From: Actinomyces sp. HPA0247 | Lineage (GTDB): Bacteria; Actinomycetota; Actinomycetes; Actinomycetales; Actinomycetaceae | NCBI GenBank assembly: GCA_000411415.1 | Contig: KE150452.1 | Span: 388,755-452,754 of the forward strand | Length of the DNA stretch: 64,000 nucleotides | Direction of reading: 5' to 3' | Shown here: one piece after another, positions 27,629 through 37,146 of the stretch | Position numbering within the stretch: the stretch's first letter is position 1 | Layout of the letters: every line of letters starts with the position of its first letter | Program-made: the position numbers and the translations under genes | Notes under the pieces: model-generated | What the model was told of the DNA's origin: nothing | Seen by the model: the letters and a program-made list of their open reading frames with translations, nothing else | Database searches by the model: none

Positions 27629-28819
27629 CTAGATCAGGACCGTTTTCTGTCCGCGCACCACGCGGCTTACCCGAACGAGGGCGAGGCGCGTTCCCACGAT
27701 CCCCACACAGGTGACTGCGGCTATCGATACACCGGCGAGGGGCAGTGACGTCCCGGGGGCGGTGAGGACCTCGAGGAGGCTTCCATCACCCACAACAGGC
27801 AGGGCAAGGGCTATCAGCGCCACGCCCGCGAGTGCACCCACCGCGTGGAGTAACGCGGATTCACCCAGCATGACGCGACTGATGATGCCATGCGATGCCC
27901 CGATCGAACGCCAGACGGTGAGTTCGGCACGGCGTTCGTTCATGAGACTCACCTGTACGACGACGAGAGCGCCGAGCAGCACCACCCAGATGGCGCCGAG
28001 GACCCCGATCGCGAGCCCGCGGTGGGATCGAATGCCCGAGGCAGTGTCGACGAGGGCTTCGCTGCTACGCACGGCCCTCACCTTACGCACGTAGAGGTTG
28101 ATCCAGTTCGTGACGCTCTCGATAGTGTCACTGCCCGACGTGCGCACAAGCGCCGCCGAGTAATCGGAGCTCGGGTCAACGGTGGCGTCGATGTCTTTGC
28201 CCGCCGCGCGGGCACCCGCGACAATGTCGGAGAGAGTATCCATACTGACGAAGACAGCGTTATCCAGCTCCGAGCCAGTGGCGAGCAGATGCGCGTTGAT
28301 CGGGCGCTCCTCGCCAAAGACGGAGAGGGTCTGCCCCTCCGCCCCGGGGACAGCACTACCCACCGCGACGCTCCCGCGGGGCAGGGACGCCCGCTCCCCC
28401 TCGCGCATCCAGGGACCCAGCACGAAATCCGTCTCCGGTTCGAATCCGACAATCCACCGAGTGGAGCCATCGGAGAGCGTCTCTGAGACGTACAACTGGT
28501 GAGACACCGAGGCGATGTCCTCGTTCGAGGACATGCGCGCCAGAGCCGAGCGCGGCTGGTGGCAGCCCACGGGAGTACCGAGCATGAGGAGGCGCTTCTT
28601 ATCCACCTGATTCAGGCAGCTCGTCGGGTAGACGACGAGGTCGGCACCGAGCCGCCGCTCGGCAAGGGACAGTTCGTTCCTCGCGGCAGCGACAAGAATG
28701 AACCCTCCGAAAACACACGCCGCCTGCGCGAGCGCGAGGAAGATGATGACGACGGACCGGAGCGGATGCGCCTGAGCGTTCGCGAGAGGAACGCGGCGCA
28801 GGGACAGGGCACCCTTCAT
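27629..28819 (-). CDS. FtsX/MacB-like ABC transporter permease, second subunit
   Basis: A 396-residue paralogue of the neighbouring permease with the same one-plus-three membrane helix layout: N-terminal SVVIIFLALAQAACVFGGFI, then C-terminal helices beginning AIGVLGAIWVVLLGALVVVQ. Its outer domain carries two separated cysteines (YPTSCLNQVDKK and GTPVGCHQP) and the shared FEPETDFVLGPWMREG segment. The ATG start overlaps the stop of the DUF6273 gene as ATGA, so the two are translationally coupled. It probably forms a heterodimer with the other permease and uses the downstream ATPase. The substrate is unknown. Confidence 0.85.
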   Translation of the reverse strand: MKGALSLRRVPLANAQAHPLRSVVIIFLALAQAACVFGGFILVAAARNELSLAERRLGADLVVYPTSCLNQVDKKRLLMLGTPVGCHQPRSALARMSSNEDIASVSHQLYVSETLSDGSTRWIVGFEPETDFVLGPWMREGERASLPRGSVAVGSAVPGAEGQTLSVFGEERPINAHLLATGSELDNAVFVSMDTLSDIVAGARAAGKDIDATVDPSSDYSAALVRTSGSDTIESVTNWINLYVRKVRAVRSSEALVDTASGIRSHRGLAIGVLGAIWVVLLGALVVVQVSLMNERRAELTVWRSIGASHGIISRVMLGESALLHAVGALAGVALIALALPVVGDGSLLEVLTAPGTSLPLAGVSIAAVTCVGIVGTRLALVRVSRVVRGQKTVLI

Positions 28820-29697
28820 CGGGTCCCCTCGCCGGTCCCCACAACATCGATCCAGAGGGCGGGGCGAACCCCGTACTGCAGATCGACGTTTGCCCCGCTG
28901 AGCGACGGCGTGCCCGAGGCATCGACGAATTGCGTGGCGAACCCGTAGGTTCCGGGAGAGCGCAGCCACCAGTCGGCGGTCCCGTCCTCGGACACGCTCA
29001 AAGGGCTTTCCGCGGCGTGCTCGGTGACGGGGGCAGCACCGATGTCGCTACGCGCGGCCGGGGTGTTGAAGTAAATGACGCTCTCGGTCTCGCTCAGCGC
29101 GAAGACCCGATCATCGGTCGGCGCACCGCCGCTGGCACCGGTGATGGATTGGTCCGCGTTCTCGTTATGCACCGTCTCGATGAGGCCACGCTGAACGGGG
29201 GTAAACGCTGCCTCGTAAAACTCCCCGTTCATCCACGCGCGCAGATCGGAATGTTCCCATGTGATGTCCTCGAAGGGCACGTGGTGATACTGGCGGGCCT
29301 CGAGGACATCCGCGCTCAGCAGCAGCAGCTGGCCATCGATCTCATCGAGAACGATCCACCGAATCGGCTCGGCCCCATTGGACGTGTCGCCATCTTGCTC
29401 GTAGGATCCAAACTCGATCGTGTCACCTTTGGACGCGCGGCGGTACGGCAGCGCCGGATCGACATCAACGAGGGCCTGCGCGCGCTGCGCAGCATCGCTG
29501 TAGCGTCCCAACGAATGGAAGATCTCGTAGGCGCCCTGGGCATCCCCGGCCTCGTCAAGGGCGACGGCCTGACGGTAGCGCATCGCATTGCGCGCGACGA
29601 CCGTCAGAGCGATAGCGAGCGAGAGCACAAGGAGGACCGCGCCAATGCGCACGGTTTTCCGTCGAAGTAGGGCCCTCACGCCGTCATTGTCTCCCAT
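28816..29697 (-). CDS. Membrane-anchored DUF6273 protein
   Basis: A 293-residue protein. One N-terminal helix (about 14-34, TVRIGAVLLVLSLAIALTVVA) anchors it, a short TPR-like segment follows (AQGAYEIFHSLGRYSDA), and the rest is DUF6273: IRWIVLDEIDGQLLLLS, HSDLRAWMNGEFYEAAF, a WWLRSPG block and the closing YGVRPALWID. DUF6273 is common on surfaces of Firmicutes and Actinobacteria with no known activity; a carbohydrate-binding or sulfatase-modifying-like fold has been suggested for look-alikes, unproven. The start at 29697 lies 13 bases after the DUF4418 gene, and the gene overlaps the next permease gene by 4 bases. Its location inside an ABC operon is unusual. Confidence 0.78.
   Translation of the reverse strand: MGDNDGVRALLRRKTVRIGAVLLVLSLAIALTVVARNAMRYRQAVALDEAGDAQGAYEIFHSLGRYSDAAQRAQALVDVDPALPYRRASKGDTIEFGSYEQDGDTSNGAEPIRWIVLDEIDGQLLLLSADVLEARQYHHVPFEDITWEHSDLRAWMNGEFYEAAFTPVQRGLIETVHNENADQSITGASGGAPTDDRVFALSETESVIYFNTPAARSDIGAAPVTEHAAESPLSVSEDGTADWWLRSPGTYGFATQFVDASGTPSLSGANVDLQYGVRPALWIDVVGTGEGTR
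29544..29555 (-). repeat. Recurrent 12-mer in the DUF6273 gene
   Basis: Read in the sense direction as Asp-Glu-Ala-Gly in the TPR-like segment; the base after the core is A rather than C. Confidence 0.75.
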
Positions 29698-29710
29698 CTG
29701 GGCGTATCCG

Positions 29711-30136
29711 TCAGGCGGAGGTCTTCTGGTCCTTCTTGAAGGACGCGACCAGCGCCCCAATGCCACTACCGGCGACCAGGACGCTCATGATGCGCACAAA
29801 AGGCTGGAAAACCGTGTGGCAGCGCATCGTCTTCATCATGCACAGCGGGCAGATGCCGCCGGGAATAAAGAAAACGACGACGCTGGCGATCACCGCGAGC
29901 GCGAGCAGGGCCAGGCGTACGGGCTTGTTCTTCACAAGGGCGGAAGCGCCGTAGAGCGCGATGAGTCCAACTGCGCTGCCGGCCACCATGTTCTGGCACT
30001 GATGGCAGTGCATCCACGTACCGTCGGCCCGTTGCTCGCACGCCGAAAAGACGGTCACCCCTCCGGCGAGCAGCAGCGCACTGAGGGCGGCAGGAACCAG
30101 GGGGATGATAACGTCCTTCTTTGCCACGGTATCCAT
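29711..30136 (-). CDS. DUF4418 Cys/His-rich membrane protein
   Basis: A 141-residue protein with four membrane helices (about 9-30, 51-69, 74-91 and 113-132). Between helices 1 and 2, Cys33 and HCHQC (43-47) face one side; between helices 3 and 4, CPLC (96-99) and CH (106-107) form a second cluster. Six cysteines and three histidines in 141 residues point to metal binding or membrane redox chemistry. The family is named but not characterised. It is the first gene of a five-gene operon with an FtsX-type ABC system. The start may be ATG 30136, directly after AAGGA, or GTG 30127, which has better spacing from it. Confidence 0.82.
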   Translation of the reverse strand: MDTVAKKDVIIPLVPAALSALLLAGGVTVFSACEQRADGTWMHCHQCQNMVAGSAVGLIALYGASALVKNKPVRLALLALAVIASVVVFFIPGGICPLCMMKTMRCHTVFQPFVRIMSVLVAGSGIGALVASFKKDQKTSA

Positions 30137-30171
30137 TCCTTGCAGACACAGTCAGTGTTGGTGAACTTTAC

Positions 30172-30190
30172 TTAGGTATATTAAACCTTT
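30172..30190. promoter_or_regulatory. Candidate DtxR/IdeR-type metal box upstream of the DUF4418 operon
   Basis: TTAGGTATATTAAACCTTT keeps the AGGT-N7-ACCT core and TTAGGT left half of the DtxR/IdeR consensus, 36 bases before the first gene. It sits in a short AT-rich promoter region. Several outer positions deviate, so this is a candidate only. Confidence 0.5.
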
Positions 30191-30247
30191 ATTTCAGGCA
30201 TCGTCAACGATCGCTATCTCTTCCTTAATATGCCAAGAAGAGACACG

Positions 30248-30277
30248 TCGCCCCCGCCGAATAATCGACGGGGGCGA
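30248..30277. terminator. Hairpin terminator of dapA
   Basis: A 9-bp perfect stem (TCGCCCCCG and complement) with a 12-base loop, 7 bases after the dapA stop codon. Confidence 0.75.
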
Positions 30278-30283
30278 TACGTA

Positions 30284-31180
30284 TCAGAGCAGGCCAGCGG
30301 CGCACAGGGCGCGGCGCAACGCCGACACCTCATCATCGCTGATTCCAACCATCGGCAGGCGCACGGCCGGGCTATCGATAACGCCCTGGAGCCACAGCGC
30401 GTACTTCGCCATGACCGCCCCCTGGCCACCGCCCATAATGGCGTGCACAAGGGGACGCAGCGAATACGACAGCTCACGGGCCTCCCACACCTGATCGGAG
30501 TCGAGCAGCTCGATCATGCGGCGGTAGTGGGCCGAGGCCACGTGCGTCACCACCGAAATGAAGCCCGAGGCGCCACCCGTCATCCACGCGAAGTTCAGGC
30601 CGTCATCACCCGAGTAGTACTCCAGGCCCGTGCGGTGCATACGCTCCACACCGGTCTCCACGTCACCCGTGGCGTCCTTGACGCCCAGGATGCGCGGATG
30701 CTGGGCGAGGATATCCAGTGTCGAATCAGAAAACGCGATGCCCGTACGACCCGGAATGTCATAGAGCATGACGGGCAGATCGGTCGCATCCGTCACGGCG
30801 CGCACGTGCGCACGCAGGCCCTCCTGGGACGGACGATTGTAGTACGGGGACACGATGAGCAGACCGTCCGCTCCGTGCTCCTGGGCGCCCTCGCCGATAC
30901 GCACCGCGTGCGCAGTATCGTTCGAACACGCGCCACACAGGATGAACGCGCGATCTCCTACCGCCTCACGGACGGCGTCCGTCAAGTCATTCTTCTCCGG
31001 CTGATGAGTCGTCGGCGACTCACCCGTCGTGCCGGACAGCAGGATCGTGTCGCATCCCTCGTCGACCAGCTTGATCGCCAGGCGCTGCGCGGATGGCAGA
31101 TCAATCTCACCGGTGGCGGTCATCGGCGTGACCATGGCGGCTGCGAGGGAACCGAAGCGGCGGGGAGGAATGTTACTCAT
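30284..31180 (-). CDS. dapA: 4-hydroxy-tetrahydrodipicolinate synthase
   Basis: Condenses pyruvate with aspartate semialdehyde at the start of the lysine/diaminopimelate branch. The 298-residue TIM barrel has GTTGESPT (about 50-57), Tyr140 in VMLYDIPGRTG and the Schiff-base Lys168 in RILGVKDATG, a constant offset of 7 from E. coli Tyr133 and Lys161. ATG 31180 is used because the conserved N-terminus then has normal length; ATG 31189 is the alternative. It follows dapB and a GNAT gene on the same strand with about 100 bases before it, and is closed by a hairpin. Confidence 0.95.
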   Translation of the reverse strand: MSNIPPRRFGSLAAAMVTPMTATGEIDLPSAQRLAIKLVDEGCDTILLSGTTGESPTTHQPEKNDLTDAVREAVGDRAFILCGACSNDTAHAVRIGEGAQEHGADGLLIVSPYYNRPSQEGLRAHVRAVTDATDLPVMLYDIPGRTGIAFSDSTLDILAQHPRILGVKDATGDVETGVERMHRTGLEYYSGDDGLNFAWMTGGASGFISVVTHVASAHYRRMIELLDSDQVWEARELSYSLRPLVHAIMGGGQGAVMAKYALWLQGVIDSPAVRLPMVGISDDEVSALRRALCAAGLL

Positions 31181-31284
31181 GCGCTCCATGATACGCACGC
31201 CCCTGTACTCCGGGCACGACCGGCTCGAACGTGGACAGACAGCACCGCCGCCCGCCCGCGTGGGATCGCTCGCGCCGTGGGCCC

Positions 31285-31827
31285 TTAGTCGCGCTCGGCC
31301 CACCACATGTGCTGCGTAGGCCCATCGCCCAGCACGCGCACCGCGCCGGAAGGCTCAAAACCAGCCGACGTGTAAAAACGCTGACGCTCCTCATCATCCA
31401 CGCCAACCCACACGCGCAACTGGCCACTCGTCAAGTCAGCAACAGCCGCCAGCAGGCGCGACGCGTGTCCCGAGCGGCGGAAGTTCTTCTCCACCGTCAG
31501 CTCGTACACCTGCGTGGCGGCCACCGCACCGTCGCCCGGCTCAGCGCAGTCAGCCGAGGTGGCCCCGGCCTCGTCGGGGCCCGCGAGTGCGAAACCGACA
31601 ACGGTATTGCCGTGGAGGGCGACGAGGAGGGCAGTACCCGCGGGCCGCGGAGAGGCCAGCGTCGCCTCCCATTGGGCGGCGAGGGCCTCTTCCGTAATGC
31701 CCTGGGCGTCAAGGGCGGCCTGCCCCATGAGGGAGCGCCAAGCCTCGGCCTGCAGGCGAGCAATCGCGCGCGCGTCGCCGCCCTGAGCGGGGCGCACGGA
31801 GCGGTCGGGGCCGACGGGCGAGCTCAC
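31285..31827 (-). CDS. GNAT-family N-acetyltransferase
   Basis: A 180-residue acetyl-CoA-dependent acetyltransferase. The fold's core is visible: VRPAQGGDARAIARLQAEAW at the start, VVGFALAGPDEAG in the centre, motif A with YELTVEKNFRRSGHASRLL (acetyl-CoA pyrophosphate loop RRSGHA) and motif B RFYTSAGFEPSG. The substrate could be an amino acid, peptide end or antibiotic and cannot be told. The GTG start overlaps the dapB stop in GTGA, so it is translated with dapB. Being between dapB and dapA is suggestive but no lysine-pathway role is known for it. Confidence 0.85.
   Translation of the reverse strand: MSSPVGPDRSVRPAQGGDARAIARLQAEAWRSLMGQAALDAQGITEEALAAQWEATLASPRPAGTALLVALHGNTVVGFALAGPDEAGATSADCAEPGDGAVAATQVYELTVEKNFRRSGHASRLLAAVADLTSGQLRVWVGVDDEERQRFYTSAGFEPSGAVRVLGDGPTQHMWWAERD
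31563..31574 (-). repeat. Recurrent 12-mer in the GNAT gene
   Basis: Read in the sense direction as Asp-Glu-Ala-Gly-Ala; the 14-mer covers 31562-31575. Confidence 0.78.
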
Positions 31828-32564
31828 AGGCCCATCACCTGATCGAGCCCGATCGTCAGGCCCGTGCGGCCACTCACGCGGCGCACGCCCAGGAGGACGC
31901 CGGGCATAAAGGACACGCGATCAAAGGAATCCGTGCGAATCACCAGCTGTTCGCCCGCGTTGCCCAGCAGGATCTCCTCCGAGGCGGTCAGGCCACGCAG
32001 GCGCACGGCGTGGACCGGAACCCCGTCGACGCGGCCGCCGCGGCTGCCCAGCTCATCGGTCTGCGTCGCGTCGGGCATCTCCCCCAGTCCGGCCTCGGCG
32101 CGGGCCTTCGCGATGCCGCGTGCGGTCGCCACGGCGGTGCCCGAGGGGGCATCCACCTTGGCGGGGTGATGCATCTCGATGACTTCAGCGGACTCGAAGT
32201 ATGGGGCAGCCATGGCTGCGAACTTCATGGCCAGGACCGCACCCATCGCAAAGTTCGGGGCGATCAGGACGGCGCGCCCCGCGGCCTCGGCATGCTCGCG
32301 CACGCGCGCGTAGGACTCATCCGTCCAGCCGGTCGTGCCCACGACGACATCCACGCCCGCGTCGAGGAGCGCGTGCACGTTGGACTCGGTGACGCTGGGG
32401 ATCGAGAAGTCAACGGCCACCTGCGCGCCGTTCACACTCTCGGCCGTGATCTTATCTCCCGCGTCGAAAAGCGCAACAACCTCCATATCCGGGGCGCCCG
32501 TCACCGCCTGGACAACAGTCGAGCCCATACGGCCCTTGGCTCCGGTCACTGCCACGCGAATCAT
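31824..32564 (-). CDS. dapB: 4-hydroxy-tetrahydrodipicolinate reductase
   Basis: Second enzyme of the lysine/diaminopimelate branch, using NAD(P)H. The 246-residue protein has the dinucleotide motif GAKGRMG (about 8-14) and the catalytic block EMHHPAKVDAPSGTA. ATG 32564 follows GAAGGAGAG; an in-frame ATG 15 bases upstream has no ribosome site. The gene overlaps the GNAT gene and is followed by dapA. The M16 protease gene lies about 100 bases upstream. Confidence 0.95.
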   Translation of the reverse strand: MIRVAVTGAKGRMGSTVVQAVTGAPDMEVVALFDAGDKITAESVNGAQVAVDFSIPSVTESNVHALLDAGVDVVVGTTGWTDESYARVREHAEAAGRAVLIAPNFAMGAVLAMKFAAMAAPYFESAEVIEMHHPAKVDAPSGTAVATARGIAKARAEAGLGEMPDATQTDELGSRGGRVDGVPVHAVRLRGLTASEEILLGNAGEQLVIRTDSFDRVSFMPGVLLGVRRVSGRTGLTIGLDQVMGL

Positions 32565-32661
32565 TGCGCTCTCCTTCATGGGTTATGTGTTGTCTTCAGA
32601 GTATTCCCGCGCCAGCGAGGGCTCACGCGGATGGACAGGGGGTTTCTCACTCCCCCGTTTC

Positions 32662-33966
32662 TTACTTGGCAGGCAGGACGAGGGCCCGGCAATCCAGCTT
32701 GGTCACAAGGGACGCAGCCAGTGCACGCACGTCGCGGGCTTCGACCGCGTCGAACTCTGCGAGGGACTCGTCGATAGGACGGTAGCGTCCGATGATCTCC
32801 GAGCGGCCCAGGCGCATCATGCGCGACCAGTTGTCTTCCAACCCCAGGACGACACCGCCACGTACCTGTCCGCGCACGCGTGTCATCTCCTCCTCGGTCG
32901 GGCCCTCTGCTGCCAACTCCTCCAGCTGTGCGCGCATGATGGCCTCGACCTCGTCGACCTTGTCGGGGCTGCAGCCCGCATACATGCCGAAGGTACCCGT
33001 GTCCGAGTAGGCAACATCGAAAGCGTAGGTTGTGTAGGCCAAGCCGCGCTTTTCGCGCACCTCCTGGAAGAGGCGCGACGACATGGATCCACCCAGGACC
33101 GACAGCAGGACACTCATGGTCGGGCCCGCCGGGTCCGTCGCCGACAGGCCCTCGCACCCGATGATGACGTGCGCCTGGGTGACGTCGCGTCGGCGGGTAA
33201 TGTCCTTGTCGTGTTCGGCAATCGGGCTCGGGGCAGTCGATCGACGAGGCCGGGGCGAGGCCGCACTGCGCCCATCCCAAGGAGATCCATCCAGGGCGGC
33301 CTGCACGCGCTCGCACACTGATTCGTGGTCGACGTTACCGGCGGCGGCAACAATGAGAGACGAGGGGCCGTAGTGAGCCTGGTAGTGCTCCCACACGTCG
33401 GCGCGCTCGACCTCGCGGATCGCCTGAGCCGTACCACCCACAGGGCGCCCGATCGGACGGTCGCCATGGACGGCCAGCTGGAAGGCATCGTGAACCGTAT
33501 CGGTCGGCGAATCTTCCCCCATCGCCAGTTCGTCCAGGATGACGCCGCGTTCCATCGAAAAGTCATCCTCATCCAGGCGGGAGTCAGTGACCATGTCGGC
33601 CAGCATCTCGATCGCCATGTCGAGGTCCGCGTCACGCACGCGCGCCCAGTATGCCGTATGCTCGCGCGCAGTTTCTGCGTTCGACTCGCCGCCCACGCTA
33701 TCGAAAGCGACAGCGATATCGAGCGCAGAACGCTTGTTCGTGCCCTTGAACAGAAGATGCTCCAGGAAGTGCGTCGACCCGGCCGTACGAGGCCCCTCAT
33801 CGCGCGAGCCCACGGGCACCCACAGAGAGACTCCCGCGCTCTTCGTCGCCGGGATCATCTGGGTCAGAACGCGCGTCCCAGCTCCCAGGATCGTGCGTTC
33901 AATGCGGGTGTCGCCGTCCTCGATGGACAGGTGCGCCTCGTCGAGCGGCAGTGGCTTGGGGGTCAT
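32662..33966 (-). CDS. M16-family zinc metallopeptidase (processing-peptidase like)
   Basis: A 434-residue protein of the pitrilysin family. The inverse zinc motif HFLEH is near residue 65, and the third ligand is expected in GVILDELAMGED about 76 residues on. The second half (MSSRLFQEVREKRGLAYTTYAF) is the inactive partner domain that shapes the chamber. It is cytoplasmic, without signal peptide. Homologues next to pnp and dapB are standard in actinobacteria (PepR-type). Such enzymes degrade short peptides; the natural substrate is unknown. ATG 33966 follows GAGGAGAAG. Confidence 0.92.
   Translation of the reverse strand: MTPKPLPLDEAHLSIEDGDTRIERTILGAGTRVLTQMIPATKSAGVSLWVPVGSRDEGPRTAGSTHFLEHLLFKGTNKRSALDIAVAFDSVGGESNAETAREHTAYWARVRDADLDMAIEMLADMVTDSRLDEDDFSMERGVILDELAMGEDSPTDTVHDAFQLAVHGDRPIGRPVGGTAQAIREVERADVWEHYQAHYGPSSLIVAAAGNVDHESVCERVQAALDGSPWDGRSAASPRPRRSTAPSPIAEHDKDITRRRDVTQAHVIIGCEGLSATDPAGPTMSVLLSVLGGSMSSRLFQEVREKRGLAYTTYAFDVAYSDTGTFGMYAGCSPDKVDEVEAIMRAQLEELAAEGPTEEEMTRVRGQVRGGVVLGLEDNWSRMMRLGRSEIIGRYRPIDESLAEFDAVEARDVRALAASLVTKLDCRALVLPAK
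33244..33255 (+). repeat. Recurrent 12-mer, antisense in the M16 peptidase gene
   Basis: The gene reads the complement as Pro-Arg-Pro-Arg in the linker between its two domains; the 14-mer covers 33243-33256. Confidence 0.78.
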
Positions 33967-34025
33967 ACTTCTCCTCTTGCATCCCTTGATCGGGACTAGG
34001 CACGAAACGTTCACAGTGTAGCCGC

Positions 34026-34076
34026 AAAAAGGCCGGTGGCCGGGCGGAGCACACGCCCCATCCCGACCACCGGTCC
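34026..34076 (-). terminator. Terminator of pnp
   Basis: A stem of about 13 bp (GGCCGGTGG on one arm, CCACCGG on the other, with one A/C mismatch and a G-T pair) is followed on the minus strand by five T residues. It lies 22 bases after the pnp stop codon. Confidence 0.82.
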
Positions 34077-34097
34077 GATTCAGCTAGCGGGAGCTAC

Positions 34098-36452
34098 TCA
34101 CTCCTCGGAAGCGCCCTCTTCACGCTCGTCATCACGGCGACGACGGGTGCGGGTGCGGGGGCGACGCTCGCGACGCTCGGAGCGATCACGACGCTCACGA
34201 CGCTCACGACGCTGCTCGGCCTGCTCGCCCTCGGGGGCCTCAAGCTCACCGGCCTCGCCGTCGATGACGGCGTGCAGGCTCAGCTTGCCGCGGTCGCCGA
34301 TCTCAGCGATCTCAACCTCGACCTGCTGGCCGACCTGCAGGACGTCGTCCACCGAGTCGATGCGCTTGCCGCCCACGAGGCGACGCACCTGCGAGATGTG
34401 CAGGAGGCCGTCCTTGCCGGGGGTCAGCGACACGAAGGCGCCGAACGACGTGGTCTTGACGACCGTGCCGACGAAACGCTCGCCGACCTCGGGCATCTGC
34501 GGGTTCGCAATCTGGTTGACCATCGTGCGGGCAGCCTCGGCGGAGGCGCCATCGGAGGAGGCGATGTAGACGGTGCCGTCGTCCTCGATGGTGACATCGG
34601 CGCCGGTCTCGTCCTGGATCTGGTTGATCATCTTGCCCTTGGGGCCAATGACCTCGCCGATCTTATCGACGGGGACCTTGACGGTGATGATACGAGGAGC
34701 GTTGGGGCTCATCTCATCGGGGCCGTCAATCGCCTGGTTGATGAGGTCGAGGATCGCCAGGCGGGCGTCGCGGGCCTGGGCCAGCGCGCCGCGCAGCACC
34801 TGGGAGTCGATGCCGTCGAGCTTGGTGTCCAGCTGCAGGGCCGTGATGAAGTCACGGGTACCGGCAACCTTGAAGTCCATGTCGCCGAAGCCGTCCTCGG
34901 CGCCCAGGATGTCGGTCAGGGTAACAGCCTTGAACTGGCCGTCGACCTCGCCCGTCATGAGGCCCATCGCGATGCCCGCGACGGGGGCGCGCAGCGGCAC
35001 GCCGGCCTGGAGGAGGGACAGGGTCGAGGCGCAGACGGAGCCCATCGAGGAGGAGCCGTTGGAGCCCATGGTCTCGGAGACCTGACGGATCGCGTAGGGG
35101 AAGTCCTCACGCGACGGCAGGACGGGAACCAGAGCGCGCTCAGCAAGGTCGCCGTGGCCGATCTCGCGGCGCTTCGGGGAGCCGACGCGGCCGACCTCAC
35201 CCGTGGAGAACGGGGGGAAGTTGTACTGGTGCATGTAACGCTTGGCGTTGACGGGCGACAGGTTGTCGATCTGCTGCTCCATGCGCAGCATCGCCAGGGT
35301 GGTGACACCCAGGATCTGGGTCTCGCCGCGCTGGAAGAGGGCGGAGCCATGCACGCGGGGCAGGACCTCGACCTCGGCGGACAGGGAACGGATCTGGCGC
35401 GGCGTACGGCCGTCCATGCGGATCTCTTCGCGCAGGGTGCGGTTACGGATCGTTGCCTTCTCGAGCGAGCGGAAAGCAGCCTTGAGGGCCTTCTCCGACT
35501 CGGGGAAGCGCTCGGCCAGAGCGCCCAGCATCTCTTCCTTGACGGCGTCGACGGCCTCGTCGCGGGCGAGCTTGCCCTCGGTCAGCAGGGCCTGAGCGAT
35601 CTTCTCGGCCGCGTACTCCTCGACCGCCGCGTACTCTTCGTCGGTGTAGTCCAGGAACAGCGGGAAGTCGGCGGTCTCCTTGGAGGCCTTCTCGGCCACC
35701 TTGATCTGAGCCTCGCACAGCGCCTTGATGAAGGGCTTGGCGGCCTCGAGGCCGTCGGCCACGACATCTTCGGTGGGGGCGGTGGCACCAGCCTGAATGA
35801 GCTCCCACTCATTCTTGCCGCCGCCGGCCTCAACCATCATGATCGCGACATCTTCGGAGCCGTCTTCCTTGGTGACGATGCGGCCCGCGACAACGATGTT
35901 GAACACGGAACGCTCGAGCTCGCTCCAGCGCGGGAACGCGACCCACTGGTCATCGATCAGGGCCAGGCGGGTGCCGCCGATCGGGCCCGTGAAGGGCAGA
36001 CCAGCGATCTGGGTGGACATGGACGCGGCGTTGATCGCCAGAACGTCGTAGGCGTCGTCCGGATCGATCGTCAGGACGGTCTCGACGACCTGAACCTCGT
36101 TGCGCAGGCCCTTGACGAAGCCGGGGCGCAGCGGGCGGTCGATGAGGCGGGCGGCCAGGATGGCCTCGGTGCCCGCGCGGCCTTCGCGGCGGAAGAAGGA
36201 ACCGGGAATGCGACCCGCGGCGTACTGACGCTCTTCAACGTCGACGGTCAGCGGGAAGAAGTCGAACTGGTCCTTGGGGTTCTTGCCCACCGTGGTGGCG
36301 GACAGAACGGTGGTGGAATCGTCCAGGTAGGCCAGGGCAGAACCCGCGGCCTGCTTGGCGAGACGGCCGGTTTCGAAGCGCACGACGCGCTTGCCGAAAC
36401 GGCCGTTATCGATAATCGCCTCTGCGGCGATGATGTCGGAGCCTTCCATCAT
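34098..36452 (-). CDS. pnp: Polyribonucleotide nucleotidyltransferase (PNPase)
   Basis: A phosphorolytic 3'-5' exoribonuclease (784 residues). Two RNase PH-like cores flank a helical domain; the second core includes [17 protein letters not shown] and [16 protein letters not shown] domain follows ([16 protein letters not shown], about 600-660) and an S1 domain ([20 protein letters not shown]). The end is an Arg/Glu-rich tail ([18 protein letters not shown]) absent from E. coli PNPase but usual in actinobacteria. The start at 36452 follows AAGGAG; the next codon is also ATG. rpsO lies upstream, separated by a terminator; the rpsO-pnp order is widely conserved. Confidence 0.97.
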   Translation of the reverse strand: MMEGSDIIAAEAIIDNGRFGKRVVRFETGRLAKQAAGSALAYLDDSTTVLSATTVGKNPKDQFDFFPLTVDVEERQYAAGRIPGSFFRREGRAGTEAILAARLIDRPLRPGFVKGLRNEVQVVETVLTIDPDDAYDVLAINAASMSTQIAGLPFTGPIGGTRLALIDDQWVAFPRWSELERSVFNIVVAGRIVTKEDGSEDVAIMMVEAGGGKNEWELIQAGATAPTEDVVADGLEAAKPFIKALCEAQIKVAEKASKETADFPLFLDYTDEEYAAVEEYAAEKIAQALLTEGKLARDEAVDAVKEEMLGALAERFPESEKALKAAFRSLEKATIRNRTLREEIRMDGRTPRQIRSLSAEVEVLPRVHGSALFQRGETQILGVTTLAMLRMEQQIDNLSPVNAKRYMHQYNFPPFSTGEVGRVGSPKRREIGHGDLAERALVPVLPSREDFPYAIRQVSETMGSNGSSSMGSVCASTLSLLQAGVPLRAPVAGIAMGLMTGEVDGQFKAVTLTDILGAEDGFGDMDFKVAGTRDFITALQLDTKLDGIDSQVLRGALAQARDARLAILDLINQAIDGPDEMSPNAPRIITVKVPVDKIGEVIGPKGKMINQIQDETGADVTIEDDGTVYIASSDGASAEAARTMVNQIANPQMPEVGERFVGTVVKTTSFGAFVSLTPGKDGLLHISQVRRLVGGKRIDSVDDVLQVGQQVEVEIAEIGDRGKLSLHAVIDGEAGELEAPEGEQAEQRRERRERRDRSERRERRPRTRTRRRRDDEREEGASEE

Positions 36453-36597
36453 GGGGCGTTTCTCCTTGGGTTGTTGGTGTCGCGCTCCACTTCGGCCTTC
36501 GATCGAAGCCCACGGATTAACGCTCCGTAGGCCACTGTCGAAAACCGGCGGCTTGTGCGCGAAAAATAACGGTTTGCCCGAGGCGGGCGTGTGAAAA

Positions 36598-36629
36598 CCG
36601 GCCCGTCTCCGCTACGGGAGGCGGGCCGG
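36598..36629 (-). terminator. Terminator of rpsO
   Basis: A 13-bp stem (CCGGCCCGTCTCC paired with one G-T) and a 6-base loop, followed on the minus strand by TTTT. Confidence 0.85.
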
Positions 36630-36636
36630 CCCAAAA

Positions 36637-36906
36637 TCAGCGGCGCAGGCCGAGACGCTCGATGAGCGAGCGGTAACGCTCGATGTCGATGTCAGCCAGG
36701 TAACCCAGCAGGCGGCGACGACGGCCGACCAGCAGCAGCAGGCCACGACGGGAGTGGTGGTCGTGCGTGTGGGTCTTGAAGTGCTCGGTCAGATCCTTGA
36801 TGCGGCGGGTCAGCAGCGCGATCTGCACCTCGGGGGAACCGGTGTCGCCCTCGTGGGTCGCGTACTCGGCGATGATCTGGTCCTTGACGTCCTTGCTCAG
36901 CGGCAC
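36637..36906 (-). CDS. rpsO: 30S ribosomal protein S15
   Basis: Binds 16S rRNA in the central domain. The 89-residue length from the GTG at 36906 is exactly the usual length, and AAGGAG stands just upstream. Conserved blocks include [27 protein letters not shown] and [12 protein letters not shown] longer in-frame start would add unrelated basic residues. It lies between ribF and pnp; autoregulation by S15 is known in other bacteria, but no leader structure could be confirmed here. Confidence 0.97.
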   Translation of the reverse strand: MPLSKDVKDQIIAEYATHEGDTGSPEVQIALLTRRIKDLTEHFKTHTHDHHSRRGLLLLVGRRRRLLGYLADIDIERYRSLIERLGLRR

Positions 36907-37146
36907 AGGCTTCTCCTTTGTTTTCGTTGCGCGGGGCATCCGGGCTTCTCCCGGATGCTGACGGTCCGCGGCCGGTGTACGGCCTTTCTACAGTAGCACG
37001 CCACCCGCCTTGTTCCCACAGTGAGCGACCAACCTAACGATTCCGCTCATCAGCGAGGCCAATGCCCCTCCCCTGCTCGCTGACCCCAGGCCCCGGGCGG
37101 GGTGGGTGCGCCCCGTAGCGCTGGGCGAGCCGTGAGGGAGGGCCCG

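Noticed and set aside
34272..36530. Long plus-strand frame opposite pnp
   Set aside because: Antisense of a well-conserved gene; no domain, no start signals.
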